From the NCBI RefSeq assembly GCF_003590145.2, contig NZ_CP060436.1, positions 2,919,001 through 2,983,000 on the forward strand: a stretch of 64,000 bases of DNA, given 5' to 3'. Position numbers and translations under genes: made by a program. Positions within the stretch are counted from its first letter, which is position 1; each line of letters starts with the position of its first letter. Positions 20,338 to 31,512 of the stretch are shown here, piece after piece. Origin of the DNA: Pseudooceanicola algae. GTDB taxonomy: Bacteria > Pseudomonadota > Alphaproteobacteria > Rhodobacterales > Rhodobacteraceae. The notes beneath the pieces were generated by a model, which was given only the letters and a program-made list of their open reading frames with translations, was not told where the DNA came from and did not search any database.

Positions 20338-21261
20338 ATGGATCAGACTCGCGAGATGCGTATCTACCTTGACCCCGTGCTTGCCCGAAGCGCCGGGGCC
20401 GGAGAGCATAATTTCCTGAACCTCGTCACCGGCGTTCTGCGCGAGGCGGATTTTCGCGTCGAGATCTGTGAAACCGGGCCCGAGGCCCGTGCGCTGGCGC
20501 CACGCAAGCCGGGCCATGCGCTGTTTCACATGGAACAACCGACCCACGACCGGGCGCTGGTGTTCCGGCGGGTTTATCACTATCCGTTCTGGGCCATCGA
20601 GCCCTATGCCGAGCGCTGGCAATGGCGGGTTGCACAGACCCCGTTTCCCGCGGCCGAGGTCAATCGCAACACGGCAAAGACGTTCTTTGATCGCTGGCAG
20701 ACCAAGCTGTTCGGCGCAGCGGCCAATGACACCAGCCGGGACGGTTTCGTATATGTCCCGCTACAAGGTCGCCTGCTGAACCACCGCAGTTTCCAAAGCT
20801 GCGCGCCGGTCGAAATGCTGGAACGGATCCTGGATGCCGACCCCGTACGCCGCATCCTGGTGACCCTGCACCCCAAGGAAACCTATAGTCCCGATGAACT
20901 GAGTGCGGTCGAAAAGCTGTCCCGGAAATACCCCCGCCTGTCCCTGACCAAGCGTCCGATGCAGGACTGCCTGCAACATTGCGATTATGTCGCTGCGGAA
21001 AATTCCTCGGTCGCGTTCTCGGGGTACTTCTTCCGCAAGCCGGCGCTTCTGTTTGCGCAGATCGACTTTCACCACATCGCGCTCGGCCCGGATGATTTCG
21101 ACCGCGTGGCGCACCACGCCCCGGACTACGAGGGCTATATCTGGTGGTTCTGGCAGAGGATGAGCATAAATGCAGGGCGTGAGGACGCGCCACAAAAGAT
21201 CGCAAATGCCCTGCGCCGCTGTGGTGTCCCCCTGTCGCGCTATGATGTCACGAAGCAGTGA
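20338..21261 (+). CDS. conserved hypothetical protein, possible capsule/glycan-transferase fold
   Basis: A 307-residue soluble protein without signal peptide or membrane segment. Its C-terminal part ([17 protein letters not shown], then [20 protein letters not shown]) resembles the donor-binding half of capsule-type (GT-B) glycosyltransferases, where an ENSSV-like loop contacts the nucleotide sugar. The N-terminal part ([24 protein letters not shown]) is not recognised. The ATG at 20338 lacks a clear ribosome-binding site; the next ATG is at 20356. It is divergent from hslV and converges on trxA. The function is only suggested by the fold resemblance. Confidence 0.7.
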   Translation: MDQTREMRIYLDPVLARSAGAGEHNFLNLVTGVLREADFRVEICETGPEARALAPRKPGHALFHMEQPTHDRALVFRRVYHYPFWAIEPYAERWQWRVAQTPFPAAEVNRNTAKTFFDRWQTKLFGAAANDTSRDGFVYVPLQGRLLNHRSFQSCAPVEMLERILDADPVRRILVTLHPKETYSPDELSAVEKLSRKYPRLSLTKRPMQDCLQHCDYVAAENSSVAFSGYFFRKPALLFAQIDFHHIALGPDDFDRVAHHAPDYEGYIWWFWQRMSINAGREDAPQKIANALRRCGVPLSRYDVTKQ

Positions 21262-21270
21262 GCGGACATG

Positions 21271-21295
21271 AAAAAGGCGCCCGAAGGCGCCCTTT
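21271..21295. terminator. bidirectional terminator between the hypothetical gene and trxA
   Basis: GGCGCC (21276-21281), loop CGAA, GGCGCC (21286-21291), with an A run before and CTTT after, in the 60-base gap between two convergent genes. Confidence 0.65.
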
Positions 21296-21322
21296 CCGAG
21301 AAATCGCACTATTGAAAGCGGG

Positions 21323-21643
21323 TCAGATCGACTCGTTGATCCAGTTCTGCAGAGCGGCCTTGGGGGCAGCGCCGGTGCGGTTCGACACGATCTCGCCGTT
21401 CTTGAAGATGAACAGCGCGGGGATGCCACGGACACCCATCGCCTGAACGGAAGTGGGGTTGGAATCCGCATCCACCTTTACGATTTTCAGTTTGCCTTCC
21501 ATCTCTTCCGAGATTTCTTCCAACGCGGGGGCAATCTGTTTGCAGGGGCCGCACCATTCGGCCCAGATATCCACCAGCACGGGCAGATCGGAGTTTTTCA
21601 CTTCGGCTTCGAAGGTTTCGTCGGTGACGGGGTGGGTCGTCAT
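21323..21643 (-). CDS. trxA: thioredoxin 1
   Basis: Thioredoxin is the general cytoplasmic disulfide reductant. The 106-residue protein has the active site WAEWCGPCK (Cys31, Cys34), the buried Asp (LVDIWAEW), cis-proline region [15 protein letters not shown] and normal length. AAGGAGAG precedes the ATG. It follows addA on the same strand by 54 bases and may share its transcript, an arrangement seen in relatives. Confidence 0.96.
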   Translation of the reverse strand: MTTHPVTDETFEAEVKNSDLPVLVDIWAEWCGPCKQIAPALEEISEEMEGKLKIVKVDADSNPTSVQAMGVRGIPALFIFKNGEIVSNRTGAAPKAALQNWINESI

Positions 21644-21697
21644 TTCATCTCTCCTTGAAAGGAATTTGACTGAACCTAAGAGCGTGGACCGGGCGGG

Positions 21698-24600
21698 TCA
21701 AGAAGGCCTCGCCTCTTGCAAGGCTGCCATGACCAGATCGTCTGGCAGATGCATCAAGGTCGCGTTGCGGGTCCAGAGCAATGCCGTGCGAATGGGCAAA
21801 TCGGGATAGATCTGTGCCAGCGCGGCGCGATAGGCGCCCATTTGCTGCAACAGCCCGCCGGGGACAGCGTCGGGGTGGTCGGGCACCACGGCATTGGTCT
21901 TGAAATCCACCGCCAGAACGTGATCGGGCGTGATGATCAGCCGGTCGATCGTGCCGTGAATGCGCGCGCCCCCCAACTCCGGCAGGCTGGCGGTGATCGA
22001 AACCTCGGCCAGCGCATCGGTGGTGAACAGCGGCCCGGTGCTGTCCTTGCTCAACACCGCCCGCGCCTCGGCCAGCAGCAGAAGCAACTCGTCACCCTCG
22101 GCGGCGTCCGCTCCGCCGGAAAGCAGCCGCGCGGCAGCCTCGGGTTGGGCTTCGCGGGGGATCACGGGCAGATGCTCCAGCAACAGGTGAACCTGCCGGC
22201 CCCGTCGCTTGGCAGCCTCTTCGTCCAGCCCTGCTTCGCCCGGCAGCGCCTTGGCCCCGCCGAGGTCGGAGGGACTGAGCGTTGGCGCATCGACCTCGGG
22301 CGCCGGTGCGTGGGTCGTGGCCCAGTCCGGCAGCTCCACCGGGGTCACCACGCGCGGCGGGTCCTCTTGAAATTCAAGGTTCGTCCAATCGCCGGTCTCA
22401 AGCCGCAGGCCGTCGCCGCCCGGCAAGGGGAAGATCTCGGCGCCCATTTCCTCCATCGCGGCGCCGATGCGGGCGTACCAATCCTTGCCCTCTTTCCCCA
22501 GGGTCCCTGCCCCGGCAACGATCAGCCATTTCTCGGCCCGGGTCATGGCGACGTAAAGCAGCCGGTCCATCTCCTGCAGCAACTTTTCCACCTTGGCTTC
22601 GCGCAGCGCGCGATAGGCGGCGGGGGCGTCGTCCTTGGCCATGGACCACAGCGGCAGATCCCCGGCCGGCACGACCTTGTCGTCGAACTTCGGCGCCGAG
22701 ATCAGGGTTTCCGGCAGGATCACCACCGGCGCTTCCAGCCCCTTGGAGCCATGCACCGTCATCACCCGGATCTGGTCGCCCGCGCTGTCAAGCTGGCGTT
22801 TGATTTCCAGCGCGCCGGCATCCATCCAGACCAGAAACCCGGTCAGGCTGGGCACTTCGGTCTGTTCGTAGACCAGCGCCTGATCCAGCAGGGCGTCGAT
22901 GCCATCTTCGGCCTCGTCCCCCAGCCGCCCCAGCAGTTTGCGCCGCCCGTCGTGCCGGGTCAGGATGCGTTCGACCAGGTCGAAGGGGCGTAGGAAATCC
23001 GCCAGCCCCAGCAGATCCCAGAGGATGGCGAGGGTCTGGGGATAGTCGTGGGGGCGCTCCTCCATCGCCTGCCAGAGCGTCATGCGTGCGGGGCGCTTGT
23101 GGGCAAGATCATAAAGCGCCTGTTCGTCCCAGCCGAACAGCGGCGATTTCAACGTGGCGGCCAGCGACAGGTCGTCTTCGGGCAGGGCGAGAAAGTTCAG
23201 CAGCGCGCCGATGTCGCGCACGGCAAGTTCGGCGGCTACCTTCAGCCGGTCGGCTCCGGCGATGGGCAGGTCGGCCTGCTTGCAGGCGCGGATCAGTTCG
23301 TTGAACAGGGCCGATCTTCGACGCACCAGGATCAGGATATCCCCCGCCCTGACGGATCGCGCAACATACGTTCCTGTATGTCCAACTTCTTCTGCAATTA
23401 CATGTGGCTTATCCAGCATCTCGCGGATCTGTCCGGCGATCATCTGCGCAAGAAAGACGTTGTGGTTTGTCTCGGCCAGCTTGTCGACAGGATCGAACCA
23501 GGCGCGTTCTTCCCTGCCCGAAGTCTTGTCGACCAGCGGCCACAGATCGACCCGTCCCGGCATGGCCTGCTTGAAGGCGCGGTGCCGCTGATCGGTGGTA
23601 AAGCCGGCCTCGTCCCGTCCGTCGAAGACACGGTCGACCAGCCCCAGGATCGCCTCGGCCGAGCGGAAGGAATATTCCAGTTCCAGCACCTGAAGCGGTT
23701 GGCCTGTCGGTTCCAACTGGCCGCCGAATTCACGCCGCATGCGGTCGAATTCGGATGGATCGGCGCCCTGGAAGGAATAGATCGACTGCTTCTTGTCGCC
23801 GACGACGAAGATCGTGCGCTGAACCTCGTCGCGGGCCCCTGCCCCGGCGGTGAATTCGCGCGCCAGGGCGGCGACCACTTGCCATTGCACCGGCGAGGTA
23901 TCCTGCGCCTCGTCTACCAGAATGTGGTCGATCCCGCCATCCAGACGCCAGAGCACCCATTGTGACACCGCGCTGTCGGTCAGCAAATCGCGGGTGCGCA
24001 GGATCAGATCGTCGAAATCCAGCCAGCCGCGCGCCTCTTTTGCCGCGTCGTAGCCGGGCAGGAAGGCACGGGCAAAATCATGCAACACCTCGGCCTTGCG
24101 CCGGGCGGCCAGAGCCAGCCGGGTTTCGCGCGCCTCGGAGACACGGGCCTGCCAATCCTGCAGTTCCGGCATCAGGTGGGGAAAGGCATCCTTGACCGCC
24201 TTGCCGGGAAACCGGGACGAGGGCGAAAACGGCTGCTTGGCTGCGGCGCCGACCAGGAACCGGTCTTCCAGCACCGGCAGCGCGTCTAGGCTACGCTCGG
24301 TGATCTGCGACAGGGACTCCAACGCGGTCTGGTCGCCCTTGGTGGTGCCGCTGCGCAGGGCCTCGATCAGGCGGGGCAACAGATCCAGATCGGCGGGGGT
24401 AAAGGCGAGGTCAAGCAGCCCGTCATCCGTCTCTCCGGCGGTCAGACCAAGTGCGGCATCCAGCGCGTCGCGGTCCAGCGGGGCGGCGAAAAGATCGCGG
24501 TGCTTGGCGATTTCGGCGGTCAGGTCGCGAAAGCTTTCGTCGCGCAGGGCCAGCGCGGCGCGGGTCAGCACATCGGCTTGCGGACCATTCGCGATCCCTT

Positions 24601-25099
24601 CGACCACGCTGTCGCGCAGGATCAGGGCATTGCGGTCGTCGATTTCCTGAAACTGCGGCGAGACCCCGGCTTCCAGCGGAAACCGTCGCAACAGCGCCGC
24701 GCAAAAGGAATGGATGGTCTGAATCTTCAGCCCGCCGGGCGTTTCGATAGCCGAGGCAAACAGCGTCCGCGCCCGCGCCAGCCGGTTGGCGTCGATCTGT
24801 GTTTCCACGCCCAGACGGGCCAGCGCATTGCGCAGATCCGCATCCCCCAGCATCGCCCATTCCCCAAGGCGCCGGAACAGCCGGTTCTGCATCTCCGAGG
24901 CGGCGGCCTTGGTATAGGTCAGGCACAGGATGTTCTGCGGCGAAACCCCGTCCAGCAGCAGCCGCGCCACCCGGTCGGTCAGCACGCGGGTCTTGCCGCT
25001 GCCCGCATTCGCCGACAACCAGGTCGAGGCATCGGGCCGCGCCGCCAAAATCTGACGCGCCGAGGCCGGATCGCGGGGCGTCTCTGTCACGTCGTTCAT
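21698..25099 (-). CDS. addA: AddA, helicase-nuclease subunit of the AddAB recombination complex
   Basis: AddAB is the RecBCD counterpart that resects double-strand breaks for RecA-dependent repair. AddA (1133 residues) is the UvrD-like 3'-5' helicase: Walker A NAGSGKT (31-37), motif LCLTYTKAAASEMQNRL, Walker B LVDEAQDTSPVQW, and VMTVHGSKGLEAPVV. At the C-terminus a RecB-type nuclease domain has GTIDRLI and VDFKTNA (about 1065-1070). The ATG at 25099 overlaps the addB stop. The partner addB is frameshifted in this sequence. Confidence 0.95.
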   Translation of the reverse strand: MNDVTETPRDPASARQILAARPDASTWLSANAGSGKTRVLTDRVARLLLDGVSPQNILCLTYTKAAASEMQNRLFRRLGEWAMLGDADLRNALARLGVETQIDANRLARARTLFASAIETPGGLKIQTIHSFCAALLRRFPLEAGVSPQFQEIDDRNALILRDSVVEGIANGPQADVLTRAALALRDESFRDLTAEIAKHRDLFAAPLDRDALDAALGLTAGETDDGLLDLAFTPADLDLLPRLIEALRSGTTKGDQTALESLSQITERSLDALPVLEDRFLVGAAAKQPFSPSSRFPGKAVKDAFPHLMPELQDWQARVSEARETRLALAARRKAEVLHDFARAFLPGYDAAKEARGWLDFDDLILRTRDLLTDSAVSQWVLWRLDGGIDHILVDEAQDTSPVQWQVVAALAREFTAGAGARDEVQRTIFVVGDKKQSIYSFQGADPSEFDRMRREFGGQLEPTGQPLQVLELEYSFRSAEAILGLVDRVFDGRDEAGFTTDQRHRAFKQAMPGRVDLWPLVDKTSGREERAWFDPVDKLAETNHNVFLAQMIAGQIREMLDKPHVIAEEVGHTGTYVARSVRAGDILILVRRRSALFNELIRACKQADLPIAGADRLKVAAELAVRDIGALLNFLALPEDDLSLAATLKSPLFGWDEQALYDLAHKRPARMTLWQAMEERPHDYPQTLAILWDLLGLADFLRPFDLVERILTRHDGRRKLLGRLGDEAEDGIDALLDQALVYEQTEVPSLTGFLVWMDAGALEIKRQLDSAGDQIRVMTVHGSKGLEAPVVILPETLISAPKFDDKVVPAGDLPLWSMAKDDAPAAYRALREAKVEKLLQEMDRLLYVAMTRAEKWLIVAGAGTLGKEGKDWYARIGAAMEEMGAEIFPLPGGDGLRLETGDWTNLEFQEDPPRVVTPVELPDWATTHAPAPEVDAPTLSPSDLGGAKALPGEAGLDEEAAKRRGRQVHLLLEHLPVIPREAQPEAAARLLSGGADAAEGDELLLLLAEARAVLSKDSTGPLFTTDALAEVSITASLPELGGARIHGTIDRLIITPDHVLAVDFKTNAVVPDHPDAVPGGLLQQMGAYRAALAQIYPDLPIRTALLWTRNATLMHLPDDLVMAALQEARPS

Positions 25100-28016
25100 T
25101 CCACGGGCCTTTCGTCGGGATCCTGCGTCACGTCCCATTCGCCATGCCGGGCCAACTGGTCGTAATCACTGACATCCGTCATCTCGAACATGGCGCGGCG
25201 GGCGGTATAGCCCTTGGTCGGGTCCATCCAGCGGGTCGCCAGTTCGGTGAATTCCTCCCAGATCTGGCCGGGGGATTCCTCGTCCAGCGGGGCGGGCAGT
25301 TCGATGGGTTTGGGACCAAGCCCGATATAGACCGCGCCGGCCACGTCGCGCGGGCCGATGTCGCCAAAGCCCGCCCGTTCGGCAATCGCGGCCTCCAGCA
25401 GCAGTTGCTTGTCAAAGTGCTTCTGCTTGTCTTTCGACGGCGGCGTGCCGGTCTTGTAATCGAACAGGTGATAGCGCCCGGCGTGGTCCAGATCGATCCG
25501 GTCGGCCTTTGCCGCCAGGGTCAGGCCCAGTCCGGCGATTTCGGCCTTGCCCTGAAGTTCGTTCAGGATCTGCGCGGCCTCAAGCTGGCGGGCGGCTTCG
25601 CGTTCGGTGAACCAGGGCGCGATGCGGGCAAAGCGGGCACGCCAAAGGGCGCGGGTCTCGCCCCAGGGAACCTCGCGCAACAGGACCTCTTCGGCCTTGG
25701 CGATCAGGGTGGCCGGGTCGTTGGCGATCTTGCCGTCGGTCACGTCGCGGATGAAGCTTTCGATCACCTCGTGGCTGATGATCCCGCGCAGCATGGCATC
25801 GGGTTCGCGCATCAGCGGGTTGAGCCGTCGCAGCCGCAGGACCCGCTTGGCATAGATCGCGTAGGGATCCCGGATCAGCCGTTGCACATCCGTCACCCAG
25901 AGCTCTTTGGGGCGGGCTTCGACGGGGGCGCCGGCGCGGGGCGCGGGGCGGGCGGAATGGGTTTCGGGGCTTCGACCAGCCGGGCCCGTTCCAGCCATAC
26001 GTTGCCGTTCGTTTCCATTTGCCGCAAGGCCGCATCACCGGTGGCGCCCAGACCCCCCAACAGGTTGGTCAGGCGGTTCAACCAGCGGGACGGCACCGTT
26101 TCGGCATCCTGAGATCGCACGGCGCGAGACAGCCAGACCTCGCGCGCGCCGATGGCCTGTTGAAAATCATGCGCCGACAGGCCGATCTGGCGTTCCGGCA
26201 GCAACAGCCCGGCCTGTTGCCGCATCCGGCGGTTCAGCCAGGGGTCGGGCGTCGATGCCTCGGGCCAGGTACCTTCGTTGAGCCCGCCAAGGATCACCAG
26301 ATCGGCGCCCTGCACGCGGGCTTCCAGCGTGCCCCAGATCAGGATACGCGGATGCGGCGCCTCGGGGTTGCGGACCTCTTCGCCCGAAACCAGCGCGTCG
26401 AAAAGGTCGGCGTAGTCACGGGCGGAAAACTCGCCGCCAAAGCCTGCGTCAGCGCCAAGGCTCTGCATCAGCTCCTGCGCCTTTTCCCCGGCGTCGCGTT
26501 GCCACAGCTTGCTGGTGCCGCTGGAATCACTGCCGTGGGCGATGCGGTTGGCGCGCGTCAGGTGGTCGTCGACCCGGCCGGCCAGTGGCATCTGGCCGGG
26601 GCGTGTAGAATCGAGGATCACTTCGCAAAGCCAGTCCGACCAGCTTTCGGCGAACTCTCCGCTTTGGCGCGCGGCAAAGGCGCGGATGTCGTCGATGCAG
26701 GGACGCGGCCGGGCCTCGGCCCGCAGGTAAAGCTCCAGGCGACGGGTCAGGGTCAGGTGGTTCAGGCGATACGCTGCCGAATGGGTCAGCGGGTGCTTCA
26801 GCAGGGCAAGCAATTCCACGGCCGAAGGGGCGCCTTCGGCAAGCCGCGCGACCTGACGCAACAGGCGGCCGGGTGGTGTGACTTGCAAGGGCGTGCCGGC
26901 GGAATCGTCCGGGATGATCCCCCAGCGGCCAAGCGCGGCCGAGACCTGACGTGACAACATCCGGTCGGGGGTGATCAGCGCCGTGACCTGTCCGTCCTCG
27001 GCGGCCTTGCGCAGGCGCAGCGCGATGGCCATCGCCTCGGCCCGTGGCGACGGCGCCTTGAGCAGGGTAATCCCGCGCGTCGGCACGTCCAGATCGCCCA
27101 GACGAGGGCCTTCGGTCAGCCATTGGTGGGTGACAGGGGCCGGGCGCACGGCGAGCGAAATCAACTTGTTCCGGGCGCGGTTCGTGCCGATGTCGGGGGT
27201 CCAGCGGGTGACCTCATCCGCGCCTATTCCGAGGCCAAGCATCAACTTTCGGAAGCGGAACTGGGGGTGATCTTCGCCGGTCAGGGGGTCATCCAGACGC
27301 TGCCAGATCGATTCCGGCTGTTCGAAGTCGAAACCGGGCAGGATCAGGGCGCCTTGCGGCAGGCGCGCGACCGCCTGCATCAACAGGTTCGTGGCGCCGC
27401 GCGACCCCGTGGACCCGGCCAGCAGGACGGGGTGCTGTGGTGGATTTGCCTGCCATTCCGCGACAAGGGTTTCCACGATGAGGCGTTGCCGGGCCTCGGG
27501 GTCCAGCAGACCTTCTTCGCGCGGCAGGCTGTTGACGATACCAAGGAACCTTTGCGCCCGCGTCCAATGCCCCGACAGGTCGCTGACGTCGAGCGCGGCG
27601 ATGTCCTCGGCTGTGACCTTTTCGCCCTGCATCTCGTCCAGCAACCGCGCCAGGCTATCTGCCAGATCGTAAAGAGAGGCGCGCGGTGCCAGGTCGGGTT
27701 CCGCGTCCAGCAACGCCGAGATCAGGCGGATCAGTTCCAGACGCCTGCGTATGCCGGAAACGGCGGGTGGGATCGGGGCGGCGCAGTGAAGATCGGTCAG
27801 CAACTGAATCCGGGGCAGCAGTCCCGGCGGCCCGGCATCGTACAGCGCGCGGATCCGGCGCGACATCCGCCGCGTGTTGACAACCAGTTGGACCTGCGCG
27901 ACGGCATGGGGCGGCTGGCCTGCCATGCGATCGGTCAGTCCGCGCAGCAGGGCGGCAGGGAAATCCGCGCCGGGCGGCAGGCCGAAGACGCGGGGCCGGT
28001 CCGAAGCTTCAAACAT
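25096..28016 (-). pseudogene. addB: addB, frameshifted (AddAB repair nuclease subunit)
   Basis: AddB pairs with AddA and supplies the second nuclease. The reading frame from the ATG at 28016 runs for 707 codons and ends at 25893, the last nine residues being out of frame. A second frame continues to 25096 with KELWVTDVQRLIRDPYAIY and the RecB-type nuclease motifs (KADRIDL, LFDYKTGTPP). Adding one C to the five-C run (G run at 25924-25928 on the plus strand) would join them into a protein of about 974 residues, the normal AddB length. It is either a real frameshift that removes the nuclease, or a homopolymer sequencing error. All other reading is intact. Confidence 0.88.
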
Positions 28017-28692
28017 CGGGGGTGTTCAGCATTGCCTCGGCCTCGGCGATATTCTCGGGGCGGCCAACATCGCACCAGAGGCCGGGATAGGGCTGGGCGA
28101 ACAGCCGCTTGCGGGCGATCATGCGCTCCCACAACTTCCAGACGGAAAAGGCCGGGCCTTCGATTTCGCTCAGCAAGTCGGTCTTGAGGATTTGCGCCCC
28201 GGTATAGTTCAGGCCCGCACCGGGGGTCACGCGCCCTTCGGCGTCCAGCGTGAAATCCCCCGTTCCGGGGTGGCCGCGACTGTTGTCCGGACTGACGCAC
28301 AGCAGCAGCCCGTCCATCCTTTCGGGGTCCCATCCCTCCAGCAGTACCTTCAACGCCGGCGGGCCGGCCCAGACCGCATCGGTATTCAGGCAGAACACCG
28401 GGCCGTTTCCCAGCAGCGGCAGCGCGTTCAGCAACCCGCCCCCGGTATCAAGGATGTCGGGGCTTTCGCGGTTCACGGTCACCCCGGTTCCGGCAAGATG
28501 CCCTTCGACCTGATCGGCCATGTAATGTGCGTTCGCCACGGTCACGAGGCTCGGCAGACCGGCGGCCTGGTCGCGCGCGTGATCAATCAAAGCCCTGCCC
28601 GCCACGGGGATCAGAGGCTTGGGGCGGCTGTCGGTCAGTGGGCGCATCCGGGTGCCGAAACCGGCGGCGAAAAGCATCAGGGCAGCGGGCAT
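28009..28692 (-). CDS. murU: N-acetylmuramate 1-phosphate uridylyltransferase MurU (nucleotidyltransferase)
   Basis: MurU makes UDP-MurNAc from MurNAc-1-phosphate in the cell-wall recycling route that bypasses MurA, the fosfomycin target. The 227-residue product shows the nucleotidyltransferase signature LFAAGFGTRMRPLT with PKPLIPVAGRALI, the DTGGGLLNAL loop and a metal-binding FCLNTDAVW. The call as MurU rests on pairing with amgK directly upstream (overlapping 16 bases); by itself it is only a sugar-1-phosphate nucleotidyltransferase. An ATG at 28701 is an alternative start, but sits too close to the AAGGA site. It overlaps addB by eight bases. Confidence 0.85.
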   Translation of the reverse strand: MPAALMLFAAGFGTRMRPLTDSRPKPLIPVAGRALIDHARDQAAGLPSLVTVANAHYMADQVEGHLAGTGVTVNRESPDILDTGGGLLNALPLLGNGPVFCLNTDAVWAGPPALKVLLEGWDPERMDGLLLCVSPDNSRGHPGTGDFTLDAEGRVTPGAGLNYTGAQILKTDLLSEIEGPAFSVWKLWERMIARKRLFAQPYPGLWCDVGRPENIAEAEAMLNTPDV

Positions 28693-29696
28693 GTGGCACA
28701 TTTGTCCTTCAGGATCTTCAGGGCTTCGGGGGTCGGGGCGGGCAGGTCATGCATCAGGCCCTTGCGCAGCCGATCCATGCCGGGCCGGTCGAGACTGCGC
28801 AGCAGGTAGCCCCAGACGCGGGGGATCAGATCGACGTAATGTGCCCTGCCATAGGCCATCGACAGGCGCGCGAAAACGCCGAGGATACGCAGGTTGCGCT
28901 GAACGCTGAGCAGGTCATAGGCGGCGCGGAAGGCCTCCGGCTCCAGTCCCGCGCGCGTGGTGAAATGGGCGATCATCGCCTCTTCCAGATCGGCCGGGAC
29001 ATCGCGGCGGGCGTCCTGCAGAAGCGAGACCAGATCATAGGCGCGGTGACCCAGCATGGCGTCCTGGAAATCAAGCTGACCGACCCGGGCGACCCCGTCA
29101 CGTTCGGGCAGCCAAAGCAGGTTTTCAGCGTGGTAATCGCGCAGGATCAGGACCTCGGGGGTGCCGGTGAGATCCCGCAGCATCTTGTTGAATTCGAGCG
29201 TGAAATCTTCGCTGTTTTCGGGCAGTTCCCCGGTCACGCCGGCGGCGTACCATTCATGGGCCAGCACGGCCATCTGCGTCATCAGCGGCGGATCATAGGG
29301 CGCGGTACCCTTGGGTGGCTTGCCGGAATGCAGGGCGATCAGCGCTTCGACCGCAGCGGTATATAGCGGGACTTCAAGCGCGGGATCATCTGCCACGACC
29401 CGCGCAAACAGGCCATCGCCGAGGTCTTCCAGCAGCAGGAACCCCCGGGCCTCGTCCGCCGCAAGGACTTGCGGTGCGGACAGGCCAAGGGCCGTCAGGT
29501 GGCGCGCGATCCGCACGAAGGGGCGCACGTCCTCTCCCTTTTCGGGGGGCGCGTCCATCAGCACGGCGCTGCCGCCATCGGGCGAGGTAAGCCGGTCGTA
29601 TTTTCGCATCGATGCATCACCCGCCAGCGGCGCGACCTGCGCCCCAGCCCATTCGGTGCCTGCGATGAAATTCAGTTTGTCGTCCTGTCGGCTCAT
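28677..29696 (-). CDS. amgK: N-acetylmuramate/N-acetylglucosamine kinase AmgK
   Basis: AmgK phosphorylates the anomeric OH of MurNAc and GlcNAc in peptidoglycan recycling. The 339-residue protein has the aminoglycoside-phosphotransferase fold: GDASMRKYDRL, LLLEDLGDGLFA, catalytic ILRDYHAENLLW (about 182-193) and the metal-binding LDFQDAMLGHRAYDLVSLLQD. The ATG at 29696 overlaps the tsaE stop (ATGA) and its own end overlaps murU, giving a tsaE-amgK-murU-addB-addA unit. Confidence 0.88.
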   Translation of the reverse strand: MSRQDDKLNFIAGTEWAGAQVAPLAGDASMRKYDRLTSPDGGSAVLMDAPPEKGEDVRPFVRIARHLTALGLSAPQVLAADEARGFLLLEDLGDGLFARVVADDPALEVPLYTAAVEALIALHSGKPPKGTAPYDPPLMTQMAVLAHEWYAAGVTGELPENSEDFTLEFNKMLRDLTGTPEVLILRDYHAENLLWLPERDGVARVGQLDFQDAMLGHRAYDLVSLLQDARRDVPADLEEAMIAHFTTRAGLEPEAFRAAYDLLSVQRNLRILGVFARLSMAYGRAHYVDLIPRVWGYLLRSLDRPGMDRLRKGLMHDLPAPTPEALKILKDKCATCPLP

Positions 29697-30172
29697 GCGA
29701 AAACCCCCTTGAGCGCGGCGCGCGTACCGCCGGGGATGGTGACGCGCAGCTGTCGGGTGTCGTCTTGATCGGGAACGGTGACAAAGTCCATGCACAGGCC
29801 CGCAGACGGCGTCAGATCGCCCAGCCTGTCGGGCCATTCGATCAGGCAGATCGCCTCTGCAAAGGCGTCCTCGAGGCCCAGTTCCACGGCCTCCAGCGGA
29901 TTGCTCAGCCGGTAAAGGTCGGCATGCCACAGCGGCCCGGCGGTCGTGTCGTATTCCTGTACCAGCGTGAAGGTGGGCGAGGGAACATCCTCGGGCACCT
30001 CTAGCAGCGCCTGGATCAGGCTGCGGGCGAAATGCGTCTTGCCCGCGCCGATGCCGCCCGACAGCAGCAGCACATCGCCGGGCCGCATCAGGGGCGCCAG
30101 ACGCTGCGCCAGGGCGCAGGTCGCCTCGGGCGATGTCAGGGTCAGTTCGGTGCTATGGGGATCGCTGTTCAT
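29693..30172 (-). CDS. tsaE: tRNA threonylcarbamoyladenosine synthesis ATPase TsaE
   Basis: TsaE is the small ATPase that resets the TsaD-TsaB complex during t6A37 synthesis in ANN-decoding tRNAs. The 159-residue product has Walker A GGIGAGKTHFAR (39-50), SPTFTLVQEYDT and LWHADLYRL, typical of the family. Its partner TsaD is at 58476-59567. TsaE is the first gene of the unit that continues through amgK, murU, addB and addA. The next gene upstream is pcaF, a catabolic gene with no evident link. Confidence 0.93.
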   Translation of the reverse strand: MNSDPHSTELTLTSPEATCALAQRLAPLMRPGDVLLLSGGIGAGKTHFARSLIQALLEVPEDVPSPTFTLVQEYDTTAGPLWHADLYRLSNPLEAVELGLEDAFAEAICLIEWPDRLGDLTPSAGLCMDFVTVPDQDDTRQLRVTIPGGTRAALKGVFA

Positions 30173-30250
30173 GTGGCAAGAGTAACGCCCGCGGGTCGGC
30201 CCGCAAGCGTGATCTCCTGCCGCATGAAGATCCTTGCCGATCCGGTTGGA

Positions 30251-31453
<1,203 letters not shown>

Positions 31454-31481
31454 GGCATTGTCCTTTTGGGGTCAGGTTGGG

Positions 31482-31507
31482 TCCCGGCGGGCGATGCCGC
31501 CGGGACA
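31482..31507. promoter_or_regulatory. intercistronic hairpin between pcaJ and pcaF
   Basis: GTCCCGGCGG and CCGCCGGGAC form a perfect 10-bp stem with a six-base loop in the 59-base gap between pcaJ and pcaF. No T run follows in the direction of transcription, so it looks like a transcript-stabilising or processing element, not a full terminator. Confidence 0.5.
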
Positions 31508-31512
31508 GCCGG

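Noticed and set aside
20522-20537. Degenerate parS-like palindrome TGTTTCACATGGAACA
   Set aside because: It has two mismatches in the critical centre, lies in coding sequence, and is far weaker than the two perfect sites.
25893-25998. Programmed -1 frameshift as the explanation for split addB
   Set aside because: The C-run slip site is poor, no downstream structure was recognised, and AddB is one frame elsewhere; an indel or sequencing error is simpler.
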